Source of the DNA: Labyrinthula sp. Ha
Lineage: Eukaryota > Sar > Bigyra > Labyrinthulida > Labyrinthulaceae
DNA: 64,000 nucleotides
Direction: 5' to 3'
Assembly: GCA_015227615.1 (NCBI GenBank)
Contig: JAALGZ010000034.1
Coordinates: 310,001-374,000, forward strand
A program made the position numbers and the translations under genes. This document shows, piece after piece, positions 44,930 through 57,607 of the stretch. The notes under the pieces are model-generated. The model was not told the DNA's origin, did not search any database, and saw only the letters and a program-made list of their open reading frames with translations. Each line of letters starts with the position of its first letter. Position 1 is the stretch's first letter.

Positions 44930-46028
44930 CTTGAAATGAAGATCAACACTTTCACTTCAGATGCTTGGCGCATAATAATAACTTGATAACGAAGGAAGTG
45001 CCCTTCCATGTTAAAGTGCATAACAATAGAGAAAGAAGACTTATGTTTTTCTTTAAATCCACGACAAGACTTACGGAGTGGCAGAAGTATGTTGAGTGTG
45101 CTGGCTATCACAAAGAACAGAAGCAGCTGCCTTCTATTGATGTTATCACGCGCTGAGACAGTCTCTATTTGTTTGTTCATTGGCTTTAAACAAGAAGGAT
45201 ATTATATCAGAAGTCAACAAAGAAATTAAGGATAATGATGATACTTCTGGGCTTAGGCGAGTGGCATTTAATGAAAGCGACTTCAACATCTTGAAGCTAA
45301 TTGATGACATTCTAGAACCAGGCTATACGCTTTCAAAGATGTGTTCGAGAGATCTTGTGGTGAATATTCAGTAGGGGGAAAATGTATAAATACCTGAAAA
45401 ATACTCTGACGTTAATAAAAGTTAGGTTCCAGCTAGTTGATGAAGAGACAAAAAAGGAATTGAGATGGATTTCGGAAAGGAGTATCTTGATGCCGTGCAG
45501 TCCATTGGAAGAGGTGTTGCATCAACGCTGCGGAAGAAGGTGGGTAACTATGACGAGCTAGTTACTTCTTCAAATCAATTGAAGCTAGCAAAATCTTTCA
45601 GTGAGCAGTTGTATAGGTCAAGAGAAGTATTGACTGATCCAGCTGAGTGGAAACGAAAGAAGCAACTGCTGTTTAATGCCTTTAAAAAGATCTGGGAATC
45701 AGTTACCGACGCTGTTGCCTTTGCTCCATCTCTTTCGGTAACTCAGTTTACAGATGAACATTTTTATCCAGAAGAAGATTCGGAAGTAGAAGGTGAACAT
45801 CTCCCAGAAGACAAGAATGAGAAGGAAATAGAGTTCTTTCTTAAAGAGAAGATAAATAACAGTGAAGACCTGCCTGTTTTTTGGAAGGAGAATAGAAAAA
45901 AGTACCCGAGGCTGGCATTGCTTGCAAGGAATGTATTGAGCGTTCAAACCTCTAATGTATCGTCAGAAATGGTGTTAAATCATGCTAGGAAGATAGTAAC
46001 GATTGTGGAAGTGCTCAAGGAAGAGTGA
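44930..46028 (+). mobile_element. Decayed hAT-family DNA transposon (transposase relic)
   Basis: The best-preserved part is an uninterrupted 187-codon frame at 45465-46028. Its last ~70 residues follow the hAT C-terminal dimerisation domain: DLPVFWKENRKKYPRLALLA (family WWxxNxxxYPxLxxLARxxL) and VLSVQTSNVSSEMVLNHARK (family LSIPATSxxSERxFSxAG), with the normally fixed ERxFS lost. Upstream, 45180-45374 holds ESDFNILKLIDDILEPGYTL, like the hAT segment WxxLxxLxxILxPFxxxT, in a frame broken by a stop at 45373-45375. Near 44950 a short INTFTSDAWRIII could be the catalytic-Asp region, but boundaries with the myosin fragment are uncertain. Terminal inverted repeats and 8-bp target duplications were not found by eye. 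Confidence 0.65.
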
Positions 46029-48468
46029 TACAAAATGTTGATGGAAGCCAGAGAGTACAAGCTGTTCTTGGAACCGGATCTGAAGAAGAAATAACTTAAT
46101 TATTAGCGAATAAGTATAAATTAGGAGGGGTTATTTACCCAAAGTCTTTCTCCCCTTCTACATGTAGTTTGAGTAGATAGAGTTCTAGCTTTAAGTAGTT
46201 TGAGTTTGAGTCTTAGAGTTAAGTAGTTTAGGTTTAGTGTTTTTATATTCATAAATACATTCTGAACTTCTGCTAGGAGTAATAATTTTATTGGATTTCA
46301 TAGTGAAAATTCAATGTGCATATACTCTGTCTAAATAATGAACTTGAATTTGTGGCTTTAAAGTTTTAATCTTTTTCAATTTGGATGTCAAAGTTAAAAA
46401 AAATATCCAAAGGAATACTTGAGGGTTCACCTTGGTCCAACAGTGCTCCTTGATCCAGTCCAGCCTTACACATTTGCTTTTTTAATTAGCTCACCCATAA
46501 AGGGAAACAGACTGCGGCCAAAAAAATAAAAATCATGCTACATAGATTAAATTCTCATCCATTGATTATGTTCAGTTTCTTTCTTTCTTTACTCAAAAAT
46601 GTAAATTTTGAAACTCAAAAGACTAAAAACTTGAAAACGCGAAGAAGGTTTGATAAATAGGTGTTGGGTCATATGACCAAAACTTCATATTCTTATACAA
46701 ATTTTTGATGTAGTGTTTCATAGTAATGGGGGGGGTAGTAAAATGTTAATAACTGAGTTTACGAGTTATTAAACTAAGTACTGGAAGATTAGGAGAAAAT
46801 GTGATGATTTATTGACAGGAACATTAGTTTGGTTTCTCTATCCTGTGTTGAGGAAATTGGATGTTTAGAGTGACTTGTAAAAGTTGAAAAGATCATGGAA
46901 ACCAGCTTAGTTGATATTAAAAATTTTATTTTTGGAAATAAACTTACCTTTTCATTTCGTACTTTGATATAAGTTTTATCAGACTTAGGTGGAAAGCTTT
47001 TGTATATTTGCTATATTTTGAGGTTTTGTTATAGTTCGACTTGTATTTAGAGTAACCACTCACTGCGAAGCTATAGATCTAAACTAAATAGAAATTAATG
47101 GTTAAGTTGTTACAAAGTCAATACGAAACTTTCTTCATCAAAAAGTAAATCCAAGTCCCCACCTTTTGTTTTTGAGTTCTTTTGCCCCAAAAAACATTTT
47201 TCGTCTTTCTTCAAATATAAATAAGTTCTTAAATGTTCAAAGCATAAGTCTGTTTCTTTCATATATTATTCTGAAAAAATATAAAACATAAATTAAGTCT
47301 ATGTTTTTCTTATCATACTGAGAAAGAAAACATTTTTTAGCGTAAATCCTTTTCTTCGTTATTTCTTTGAAAAAATTAATTGAATTCTTAGTTTTTTGAA
47401 ATATAAATCGTTCTTCTTCTTCTTGATCTGAGCAATGTATAATTTAATGTCTTCAACCATTGTTTTGAATGTTATTCACTGGAATATCCGGGGCTAGTTT
47501 AGTACCAGGATATCCTAGATAAGCAGTACCATAATACTATTGTTATAGTTTTAAGGTAGCATTTTGTAGTTTACCGTTAACTTGATATACACTGTCATAT
47601 ACGTATTCATTAGCACTCATTTATCATACACTGCAGAACATGTAAACTCAAGGGAACAGAAATAATACATACTTCTTGAAAATAGAGCTAAAAATAATCG
47701 AATAAGGAGATGTATCATCCCTATCAGCCGAGAATTTTTTGCACTCACCGCGTCTTTATGACTTCCTTGTCCCGGGTGTTATCCATCGATTCCAGTTTCT
47801 TGACAATTTGTTTTTCTGTTGGAATTTTGAATTTGTTATTTTGAATTTAAAATTTTAGGCAATTGGAAATACATATAATAGAATGTACTGTGTATCTTAG
47901 ACGCGTGTAAAAACCTAAATAGGATAACTTTTACGTAGCTTTATTTCGAACGGGGTTTTTAGATGCTATCCTCTTACAGGACAATTCCAGTAAATAATTC
48001 AGAGGATCTGAAGGAATGTAACTGAAAACTTCTTAATGAAACATATCACAAAGGACAAGTAAAAAATTCACGAAAGTAGCTTGAAGGTGAAATGGCGAAC
48101 CTACTACACGATGTAAAGAAACTTTAATCGGATGGTTGGATTCTACACAGAGACATCACAGCGGAATAAATGCTCGGAGTACTTTACAAATTAGTTGAAA
48201 ATCAAACTAGATGAAAACGACTTTGTCAAATAGCCTTTTAGAGAAAGGCACACATAAAATTCTTAGTCTTAGTCAAAGAATGTTTTGAACGTCTAATGTA
48301 AGATGTACTACCCCTGTGTTTTGTATTTTTAAATTAAACATTAAATTTGGCCTTCAACTTGCAAAGTGCGTATTTCAAGGGAAGTGATTAATCCATTTAG
48401 GCCATGAACTTAAATTCTAGCAAGAAGAAAGAACATTTCACTCTGAAATAAAATTAGATGAAATAAAA
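46029..48468. other. Gene desert, 2.4 kb
   Basis: Directly after the transposase relic there is a short patch of repeated AGTAGTTTGAG-like words (46165-46225), perhaps part of the element. The rest is AT-rich with no recognised feature. Confidence 0.5.
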
Positions 48469-48962
48469 ATGACTGGGTATCTAAAAACCACTAACATAAC
48501 ATTAACAGCAGTAGAAGCTGCACTAAATCGTGAATTTTCAAGTATCTATTTTAACAAACACTTAAGCGTAAATAAGAGAGAGCTAGAGAGGAGGGTATAG
48601 ACTCAGAAGACGGAAAATATTCAAGTCTTAATGAAAAGTGGGCATAGATTTTTAAATCAAGGCGAGAAGCTTAAAATGTGTTAGGAGAGATGCAAGAGAG
48701 ATCGGTACTTAATGATATAGTACTTCAAGAAATCTTGCAAAGAAAACCAAAAAACTTGTACTCGGATTCCATACAAGTGGATATCACCTATGGGTTATCC
48801 AATTCTATCTTTGATGTGGTTATTCCTGTGGGTTTCGACAACTCTCTCAATATATTAAACCTTGAGTATATAATAGTGCTAAATGAGAATCACTTAGAAG
48901 TCTTCAAAGAATTAAAAAATATTGAAATGGACTCAGCTAAGATGAACATGCCTGAAGGATAA
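48469..48962 (+). pseudogene. Broken gene of unknown family
   Basis: From ATG 48469 a frame of 43 codons (MTGYLKTTNITLTAVEAALN) meets TAG at 48598. It stays open past that stop through NIQVLMKSGHRFLNQGEKLK to about 48680, and then a +1/-2 shift near 48675 leads into EMQERSVLNDIVLQEILQRK, which runs to the stop at 48960-48962. Composition is coding-like in all three pieces. No 27-31-nt intron repairs either break, so decay is the simplest reading. Family unknown. Confidence 0.5.
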
Positions 48963-51900
48963 ATTACATTGGCGAAATTGATCTCCAGAATCAAGAGCGT
49001 ACATGTTTGCTCTAATCACCATATTCCAAATTCTTTTTGTTTGGAAGAGAAATGATTAAATATTTAATCATGTTTGGAAACTGTCTTGAAAAGCAATAAA
49101 CTGGCCCAGAGTTTTCTTGGGGTTTAGGAAACCCTTTGATTCTATTTGCATTATCCTTATACGTAAAACCCTAAAATAGCCATATCCCTCTCTAGTTCTC
49201 CGTTGTTTTTATTCTTACCATTCTGGGGAGTAATTTTGGAAGTTATTCTTCTTCTGTGTATGGGTTACTAGTTTTTTAGTTAAGTAATGGCTGATCTTCA
49301 TTCCAGCCTTAAGATATATAACGTATCTTCAAACGTTGTAATTTGTTCTTAAGAATGTTTATAGATATCTGAGAGATGTACCATATGAACTCCCGCTTTG
49401 AAATTCTCTAAAATATGTTATAATTTTACTAGAAAATGTGAAAAAAGCCATACTTAATGACTTCTTTCATCTTTAACTTGAGTTTTTACTGGGTTTGATT
49501 TATATTTTTTGCAATCAGTTTAACCAATCATCTTACTCAAGTAACCATTGTATTCTAGCACTATCAAATCCTATTATCGCTTTACGATAACATTTTTTTA
49601 TACAGTTAATTACTGTAGAACCATTGATACTATTACAACTCTTTACTTTCTCTGATACTAGTCACAGAAGTATTGTACATTGTCTGTAGGATTAATCTAA
49701 GACTCAGGTTATTATAGCGGATGGAGCCAAAATTTAACATCTGTAAGTTCAATATATTACTTAAGATTTATGAAAATCACATAAACGACTTGCCAATCTG
49801 ATATACACTAATTCATAATCGTCTCAAAGAATTCATATATGTACATCACGGGTATCATTATCTCAAACCTGATTCTGAATTCCAGGTTCTTCTTTATGTT
49901 CACCCATTATTCTCATGTAATATATCGGTGATACTAATTTGAGACAACTAGTTTAAAGAGTAAAAAATTATACACGACGACGGTTGTTCCTCATATATTC
50001 TCTTTTAGATACGAGGACTACTCCGACTATACACATCTGCATTCTGTTTGTTTTTCTTTCTCTTGCAAGATGCACGAGATTCTTAATGAGTATTACAGCT
50101 TTAACTTGGTTGTTTCAAAATGGTCATATAAATATTTTTTGAAGCTTTTGTTATTTGTTAAACCCAATTTTACCTTGGAACCTTGAATAATATTTGTAGT
50201 TTTTATTTTAAAGAGATGATTATGCTGCGAAATACTATGTCTACAGTATTTATTTGTGTTCTAAATAGTTCGATCAGAGAAAATATTCTTTTGAGATTTC
50301 TTCCAGTACATTCCTTCGAATATTGAAAAAATATTGAGTATGGATACTATGTCTTAATATAGTTTTTATTTGTTCTTTGAGAGATAAGAACACCCCATCT
50401 CTGTCAGTCGCTGTAATCACGAAAGTTGGCTTAACACGAGAACTCCAAACCGATGGTACTTGTAACTACGATTACTTATCTCGATCTTGATATCGATTTA
50501 ATGACATAGTTTAATTTACCAGTTTCTTCTGTGCATATATTTCACATGTTTAAAGACTCCTTGTTATGACTTGTCTGGTTTAATCCATATGCAGCTAAAA
50601 GTACTGTTTTCCCCTGATAAAGAAACTTTTTTTCGTTGATATTTATTATGTCTGGCTTTGGTCAACAATCGATTGTTTTTAGAGCATAATTTGGACAGTT
50701 CTGCAATGACTCAAGTAAGATTTAATAGTGAAAATTGTTTAAATGTGTTTGTCATCTTTTTTTTAAATCTCTTAATATTTTTATCTCGTTTAAGGGTTTG
50801 TTATAGTTTCTAATGTTATACGTTTTCTTTGATATTTGTTTTGATTCTTCGGATTTTATTCGCCCTCTAATTAGCAAGCGAAAAATATTAATTTGGTTTA
50901 TTATATCTCTCAATGCTGTGTTTAACATCTTAATTCAGTTTTCTTTCAATATGTTCGTACAGTGGAATTCTAGTGCAGATATGTCAATTCTTTTATTTCT
51001 TAGGAGGTATGTAGAATACTTAATGTGCTCAAGTTCCTGTATTTTCAAACTCTCTTTTATTATCATTGGCTTGTTTTTTTAAAGAAGAAATGCTAGTAGA
51101 AATTAGAAGAAAATGAAGTTTGATCGTACAGTTGCTATTTTTTCCCCGGAACGCTCATGCTAATATTTTTATAGATTTTTTAATGTAGTATTCATTTCAT
51201 GTCTTGATACATTTTAACGTTATTTCATATACTCTAAAGATTCTTATTCATACCCCGTAGTTACTAGATATAAAGGCTTCGTGTTTTGTATCTTCATAAT
51301 CCGAGTTGAAAAAGTTTCTTATCTTATTCATACATGCTTAATTGCTCATGAATTTTAATTATTGCCCATTGCCACTAGTATCATATTCATCATTCCAAGA
51401 TCTACTGATGATTAGAAAGATTCAACCCGTTTCAGGATTTAAGAATCTAGTTCAGTTGTTTTTATGGGCTTCAATCTAGGTATTGCATTAGGATAGAATA
51501 CTTTGTTGAAGTATTAATGTATCGAGTTGGTTTTGTCGTTAGATAGCGACATAGCTGCCATTGTCCTGATGGATGAGTATAAGCCATTGACCTTATAATA
51601 ACATTGTTTAATAGGAGTTCCTGGATCAATCTACCAGTAACATTTAATTAGTTTGAATATAGCTGGATCTTGAGTAATTTTATTACTGTAACAGATATCT
51701 TATAAATTGAAAGGTTTTGTAAGTATTTAGCAAGAGAGGAATCTAACAGGCATTTTCAGCATTGGAAGGATACTTTTATGTTCATTTGTTTAACACATGG
51801 CGAAGTTATTTTAAAAATTATGGGGCTAAGAAAGAATGTATTTTGATCAGTTACGTTTTTAAGTTTAAGACTTAACTGATATATCTAATTGTATATTACC

Positions 51901-54228
51901 CCTCAATAGTGCAATTCCTACATTTGAGTGATAAATAGTAACCATCTGAATCTTGTTCTCATTTATGAAACCAATCTATCAAAAACCCTACTTAGATTTA
52001 CACTGGTGACCATTTAAGTGTATCAGGACAAAATTTTATATCTCTAACTTCAAAATTTAATGCCTAATGAGGCAGATTTGTTGAATGTTTCGGGTTTCTT
52101 GTATTCGTTAGTTTTTTCTAATTGTACCATCTTCCTAATCCAGCAATTCTTTTAAGTATCTGCGTTTCCTTCGGCATCTACATTGGTTTCTTTTGTACAA
52201 ACCAGATTGCCCTATGAATAATTATTTTAAATTTATTATATGTTTATAAGCCAATTTTTGGAAAATAAACTTATTCCTATCAGTAAAGATTTTATTTCTC
52301 TCCTTAGTATTTTATGCGACAGTCTATCATTCACTTTGTCATAATGGAAAAGGCATAGAAATAATAGAATATATTCCCCAAAATGTTATACTCTACAATT
52401 GGGCTATTTACATCTCAGTATTGATTGTACTTTTTTAATGACATTCCATAACATCTTTTTCCTAATTCATGAACCTTATAAATCTGCAACTATGGAAAAA
52501 GCAATGAAATAAGACATACATCCCTCGACTTGAGCACTACAAACAGAGTAAATGAACATAGATTTGGTCAAAATTATCATAGGTATGAATTTAATTCTCA
52601 TACCTATGTGCTTCTTTGTTAATGGTTATGCTTGGAGCTTTCATTAATCGATGAACGTACTATAAACTAATGACTACAAAAATAGATCATATAATAGGTT
52701 GATTAAATGACAAAATGCAATGTTCTTGGCGGAAATGTGCTTATTCTTTCATAAAAATTTTTGTAGTACTTCAAGAACAAGCCATTACTTTATTGATATT
52801 ATTTTCGGAGGAGTATGAATATACCAAATTTCTCTTAGTAAACTTGTGCTCAAACAGAGTAATTATGCAATCGGTATATTATACTATGTGAGAATGGCAA
52901 TAAACAGTTTATCCTGTTTCTAACTACCTACAGTTCAGAGTCAATAGCACCGTAATCAAGTTGATTAAATGAAGGTCGGTAGAACAAATTAAGGCTTACC
53001 GATAAAAGGCTCAATAGTTTCAATTTTCGAAGACTTCATCAACTATGTAGAGTTGAATTACCAAAGCCATGCTTTCCAACAACGTATCATAATTAGTTTT
53101 ACATCTTGTCAACTTCTTTAGAGCGCTATTAACAATCTTGGTGGGAAGTATGGTTCTTGTACAACATTGTCTTAAAAGAAACTTTCAATTCAAAAACAAG
53201 AAATGCTTGTGGCGAACAAAAATAAGAAAAGCGACTCAAAATTTTCTTGTAGTGGAAACCTTAATTCATACATTCTCATATTAGAGTTATGTTTTATATT
53301 AAGACTGAAGTCTAATTTATTAAAGATTTTTGGTGATAAACACCTTTATTCCCTTGAACCTGATATTAAAAATAGCCGTATTCATCTAATTTTCCACTTT
53401 GAAGTTTTTCAGGATGATAAAATAGCTCTGATAAGTCTTTGACTCTTAACCGCTCATTTATCAGCGATAAGAACGATTATTTCAATTAAAATTAAGGTGA
53501 GAGACTACAAACCATCGTTGCTTCAGTGAGTGTTGAACAAGGAAAAAACTTTTTTTCGTAAATGGGAAATGGATCAGATATTGGATTTTTCATTCAACTT
53601 AAAATCCAAAGGAAAGCTTCTTGAACCTAATTATGACAATGAAATTTAAACTCTTTACTTGTCTGACTTGAAAATTCAGGTGAAGTTTAATTAAGCATTT
53701 TTGTTGAAGTACATTGACTTCATTGAATTGGATTCTACCAAGAGCATGACATAAAACATCATGAGATGCATGATTTTCATTGATATTGACTGCTTGGGCA
53801 AGTATATCTGCCCAGAAGCAATATATATATGACCATTGAAACATCAAAATACGGTTTTTCTGTATCATAATAGTTTTTTCTGTGTAAATAGTATACAGTA
53901 TTAACTAGTCATGATGCAAAAGTTTTCATAATTATCTCAAAATAGTTAAAGAAAAACATGTTAGCCATTACAAATACCTATAAGAGTCTGTACTATCTTT
54001 TCAAGGTTCTGTTCGATGATTTTCAATGCAATTTTATCCAGATTAGAACTAATTGCTGCTAGGAATTTTTAGTTTTGCTAAAGGTTTACTTAAGTATTTA
54101 GAAGATAGGAAACAGAAACATTGTATCCAAGAAGCTTCTGTATTTTATTTTAGACTTTCATGCTATTAAATTTAGGCACTAAGAAATGTATACTTAATTT
54201 TTCTGTACTGCAAGACTTATTTCAACTC
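48963..54228. other. Gene desert, 5.3 kb
   Basis: AT-rich. ORFs at 50813-51082 and 53203-53442 are hydrophobic or Lys/Asn-rich and chance-like. A minus-strand ORF at 53599-53868 contains CFWADILAQAVNINENHASH, weakly like a retroelement integrase; not called. A short perfect stem-loop is listed separately. Confidence 0.45.
52578..52608. repeat. Perfect 11-bp stem-loop
   Basis: CATAGGTATGA at 52578-52588 and its exact reverse complement at 52598-52608 with a 9-nt AT loop. In a desert, with no gene nearby. Confidence 0.8.
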
Positions 54229-54360
54229 AACCGGTGAAGGAGATCATGGTGTCGTGAATAGATTAGATAATTCAAAACACCTTCACGCAAAGTCTGTGGA
54301 ATATGACAAACCACGCCATTCTCTACAATCAGAACCGGTAGGCGGAAACTTCCCATGAAT
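54229..54360 (-). mobile_element. Possible Ty3/gypsy integrase zinc-domain relic
   Basis: The minus strand has about 44 codons without a stop: PVLIVENGVVCHIPQTLREG then VLNYLIYSRHHDLLHRL. This resembles the start of a gypsy-type integrase (glLyr...vVPxxLRxxVLxxxHxxxxxGH). Sequence upstream on that strand is locally richer in GC but full of stops. A weak call from a short match. Confidence 0.3.
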
Positions 54361-56085
54361 TAGTTAAGCCATTCCTACGTAAACAAAATGTACCCATTTA
54401 CATGGGAAATATCAGTAGCACTGCTTCAGAAGGGGCATCAATGTAAATTGAAATTAGCACGAAGCGCGGGACACGGAATATGAAAGATCCAAGGTAAACT
54501 CCCTAAGAATATTCGTGATGGACTTAAACAAGAAAAGGCAAACCTGTATCTGTAGTTTCCTCTCCAGGAACAACCCGTAAAACCATATGATCATCATCTT
54601 TACCCTGATCGAGAGCAGATTCTTCCTTTATGCTGCTATTCTTTCGGAGAGATGACTAAAAAGAAGTATCCTTCTTTACAAGAATTGCTGTTAAGCATTT
54701 AATATTTCCCCCCTGAAAACAAAAAAGAAAACATCTACCGCACCTATGCTGCAGGCATAATGAGCTCAGGTTAAAAACCTCGTCGATAAAAGCTAGAAAA
54801 AGATAACTCAAGAGGTTATGATTCTTTCTATAAGTAATGAGGATTCTAAATAGTCATGGAAATACTGCTTAGCTTGAGAAATGGATGCCTAAAAACGGAA
54901 AAACAATTTGCCCGACCTGACACATTCGCAGATCATATAAAAACATTCAAACCTAAGACCCACTCACGTTTGAGTAAGCGATCTGGGAAATGAATAAAGA
55001 AGATTTGACATATGCAAAGCAACTGGTTCAGAGGTATATACGTATAGGATAGGGAGTAAATGATGCCCTTTTTCAACCCACAAATTTCAACTCTAACCCA
55101 AAGCCCCGTTCTTCTATTATAAGCTTTCTTCAGCCCTAAGGTTAGATTACCTTTGAAAACACTGCACCCAGACCCTTAGTCTCAGCTTTTCGTAAAAGAT
55201 TCCCCTTAATTGCAACTATGTGTCTATTTTTTCTTTGAGTTATTTCCATAGAGTGGCTTTAAGCTATAGTTTTTCGCTTCTTTTAAACTCTCTGCTGGAA
55301 ATATACAACAGAGAGTTAAAGTATGGCATTACATGTCTCTATGTTTCTTAAGAACATATTAATTTATGCTTTACTTTTTTATTTTTATCTAGGGTTATAT
55401 TCTTTCCTCTCCATTTTATCTTCTTCAGTACAACATGTATATATATCTAATCAATTTTCCTTTTCGTGATCAGACATGACTGGTTTTCAGCCTTAGTATC
55501 ATTTTTGTTCCCATCTTGAAAACTTAACTCACACATCCTTGAAAATAGGCATGGTTTAATATATATCACCCATAGTCAAAAACTATATATTCAATTTAAT
55601 TTTGAAATAACATTTCCTAACAATTGTGGCGTGTCAGTGTTACCACCTGCCAAATCCTTTAATGTAAAAGATCTCTTCGAAGTATTGCTGCTGCCTAACA
55701 ATATGGATTAAATACTATACAATTCCTCACAAATTTTAATTTCCGTAGAAGAAAAAGATAGTAATCGCTGCCAGGTGGTAATCTAGTATAGGCCCTATAC
55801 TACCATTAGTTAGTTTTATTACATAGACTTAATAGTGGTTAAACAAGAATTAAGGATTTGAGATACACACTTTTGGTATCTTGATTAAGTGTACTAAGAA
55901 ATAGAGGAACCGATCACAGGTGATCAAAGTGCAGGGTCATGCAAAATCATGCGTAATGAAATTATGGTAGCACACACTCTTGTATTTTGTAATTTTATAT
56001 ACATATCCTTAAAAACCTTTTTAGTTTGATTGAGCGTTCATGTATGTTTCATCTATATAGGTTAACAAAGGCTAACCATTATTAA
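54361..56085. other. Gene desert, 1.7 kb
   Basis: Contains degenerate, locally GC-richer sequence (54400-54660) that may be more of the retroelement relic, and an imperfect 12-bp hairpin at 55286-55317. Otherwise nothing recognised. Confidence 0.45.
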
Positions 56086-56250
56086 ATGCCAAGAAGATGT
56101 TCTACTTTTGAAAGCAGTCTAATGCTCAAGAAATATCTTTTTCAGGGTTTGGCTGTGACTACTGACGATGGCAAATATTATTTGTGGAAATTGAACAGTA
56201 AAAAAACACTTTCAACGTCTTTGGAATACTTCGTTTACTTAAAGCTGTAA
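56086..56250 (+). pseudogene. WD40-like fragment, 54 codons
   Basis: An ORF whose centre reads GLAVTTDDGKYYLWKLNSKK, the pattern of one WD40 blade (xxxSxDGxxxLWxL). An AG after TTTTTC at about 56145 could be a splice acceptor, so the blade may be an orphan exon. No neighbouring blades were found, so a gene remnant is likely. It lies 340 bp from the next gene, on the other strand. Confidence 0.3.
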
Positions 56251-56585
56251 CTTATGCTGAAACTAACCAAATGAAGATAATAATGAAAATTAGACTTTAC
56301 TTGAAAAACTAGATAGTCTCGTTTTTTAATTTTGTATTCTCTTCTTCTATTTTCCAACACTACACTACGTGTACACCCAGAAAACCATAAATATAAATGG
56401 CAAGTAGTAGCAACTTTTAGCTCACAATTCCTGTAGAGGCTGAGTAAATTTTTCTAGTTTTCGTTCCATGGACTTGTCATGACACACTAATCAATGGGAA
56501 CTTACTCATTAGGAATAAAAGACAAGGTTATAAATTTCAACAACGAACATAACAGGAAGCTGCAGTTACAACTGTAGTCAGAAGG

Positions 56586-57488
56586 TTAATTATTTTCTCC
56601 CAACATTTTTTTAGCTTGCTTACGTGCATTCACCTTGTACTTGCGCTCTTGTGCCTGGAGAATAATGGCTTCCCTTTGATGCATCTTCACGATTGGTTCA
56701 AACTGTTCATGGAAATCTTGATCAACTAACTCCATTATAGTTGAAAGTATATCCTTTGACTTTTCAAAATGGTGAAGGCACCTGTAACAACCAGCTGCAT
56801 GGACCGCGGCTTCAAGTTCCAAAGCAATAAACTTCTTATATTCTAACCTATCTGTGACACTTGCAGAGGTTACGTGATCTAAGCCTTCAAAATTCAAGAC
56901 TTCCTGCTTTAACATCTTCCAAGAGGATATACAGATCTTATACTTCTTCAGAGCATGTTGAATCTTAACTTTCCAATACAGCGCTGTTATCTGCACAGTA
57001 AAGAATTGCAAAGCTTCGTCAACATCATCTAAATTAGGAAACGTGTAAGAAAGCCAAACAAAGACTTTTTCGAACCACGAGAGAGATCTTTGATATTGGT
57101 GTTCTCGGTAGAACAATTTTCCATACGTCATAAACTTTTTACACTTGTCAATTTTTACAGAGAAGCTTTGGTCATATATCTCTATCTCCGCTCTGTGATC
57201 GTGACTGCAGCCACCATGAGCGTGGTCGTGGCTGTCTTTCAGTTTATTCTTTTCTTCTAATGATTTTATTTCATTTTTTATGTTTTCTGCTTTTTCAATC
57301 ATTTGTGAGGTTTCATAAATACTAGTCCAAGATCTCTGCTCCTGTGCACTCGAAGGTTGCTCCAACACTCTCAACTTATTGCGCATTTCCGCTAACTTCT
57401 CCTCCCCTTCAACTGACTCGGCTTGATTCCTCTTGGCTTGCTCAGCCATCGCTTGCTGAATAACATCTGTTGAATATCCACAACTCAT
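56586..57488 (-). CDS. Helical-repeat protein with a His-rich metal-site-like motif, 300 aa
   Basis: Single frame from ATG at 57488 (MSCGYSTDVIQQAMAEQAKR). Residues 30-85 form a predicted coiled coil. HDHAHGGCSHDH at 87-98 (six His, one Cys) looks able to bind metal. Residues about 110-285 are regular paired helices (KFMTYGKLFYREHQYQRSLS, HAAGCYRCLHHFEKSKDILS), TPR-like in spacing. I know no protein with exactly this order. It diverges from RPS29 with 229 bp between starts, and the three promoter-like motifs lie in that gap. Confidence 0.8.
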   Translation of the reverse strand: MSCGYSTDVIQQAMAEQAKRNQAESVEGEEKLAEMRNKLRVLEQPSSAQEQRSWTSIYETSQMIEKAENIKNEIKSLEEKNKLKDSHDHAHGGCSHDHRAEIEIYDQSFSVKIDKCKKFMTYGKLFYREHQYQRSLSWFEKVFVWLSYTFPNLDDVDEALQFFTVQITALYWKVKIQHALKKYKICISSWKMLKQEVLNFEGLDHVTSASVTDRLEYKKFIALELEAAVHAAGCYRCLHHFEKSKDILSTIMELVDQDFHEQFEPIVKMHQREAIILQAQERKYKVNARKQAKKMLGENN

Positions 57489-57607
57489 TCTTCTTCTAAA
57501 ACCAAAATTTAACGACTAGATTCTAGATTTGTTTTTCGGAACAGTTCAAAGTTTGTTAACGGAAATATTTCCTAAGTTTGTTTCTCGCGGGAATTCCGTT
57601 GAGAAAG

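Noticed and set aside
50813-51082. 89-codon hydrophobic ORF
   Set aside because: Phe/Ile/Leu/Ser-rich translation typical of T-rich non-coding DNA in this window.
53599-53868. Minus-strand 89-codon ORF with an integrase-like CFWADILAQAV segment
   Set aside because: The match is short, there are no catalytic residues and composition elsewhere is chance-like.
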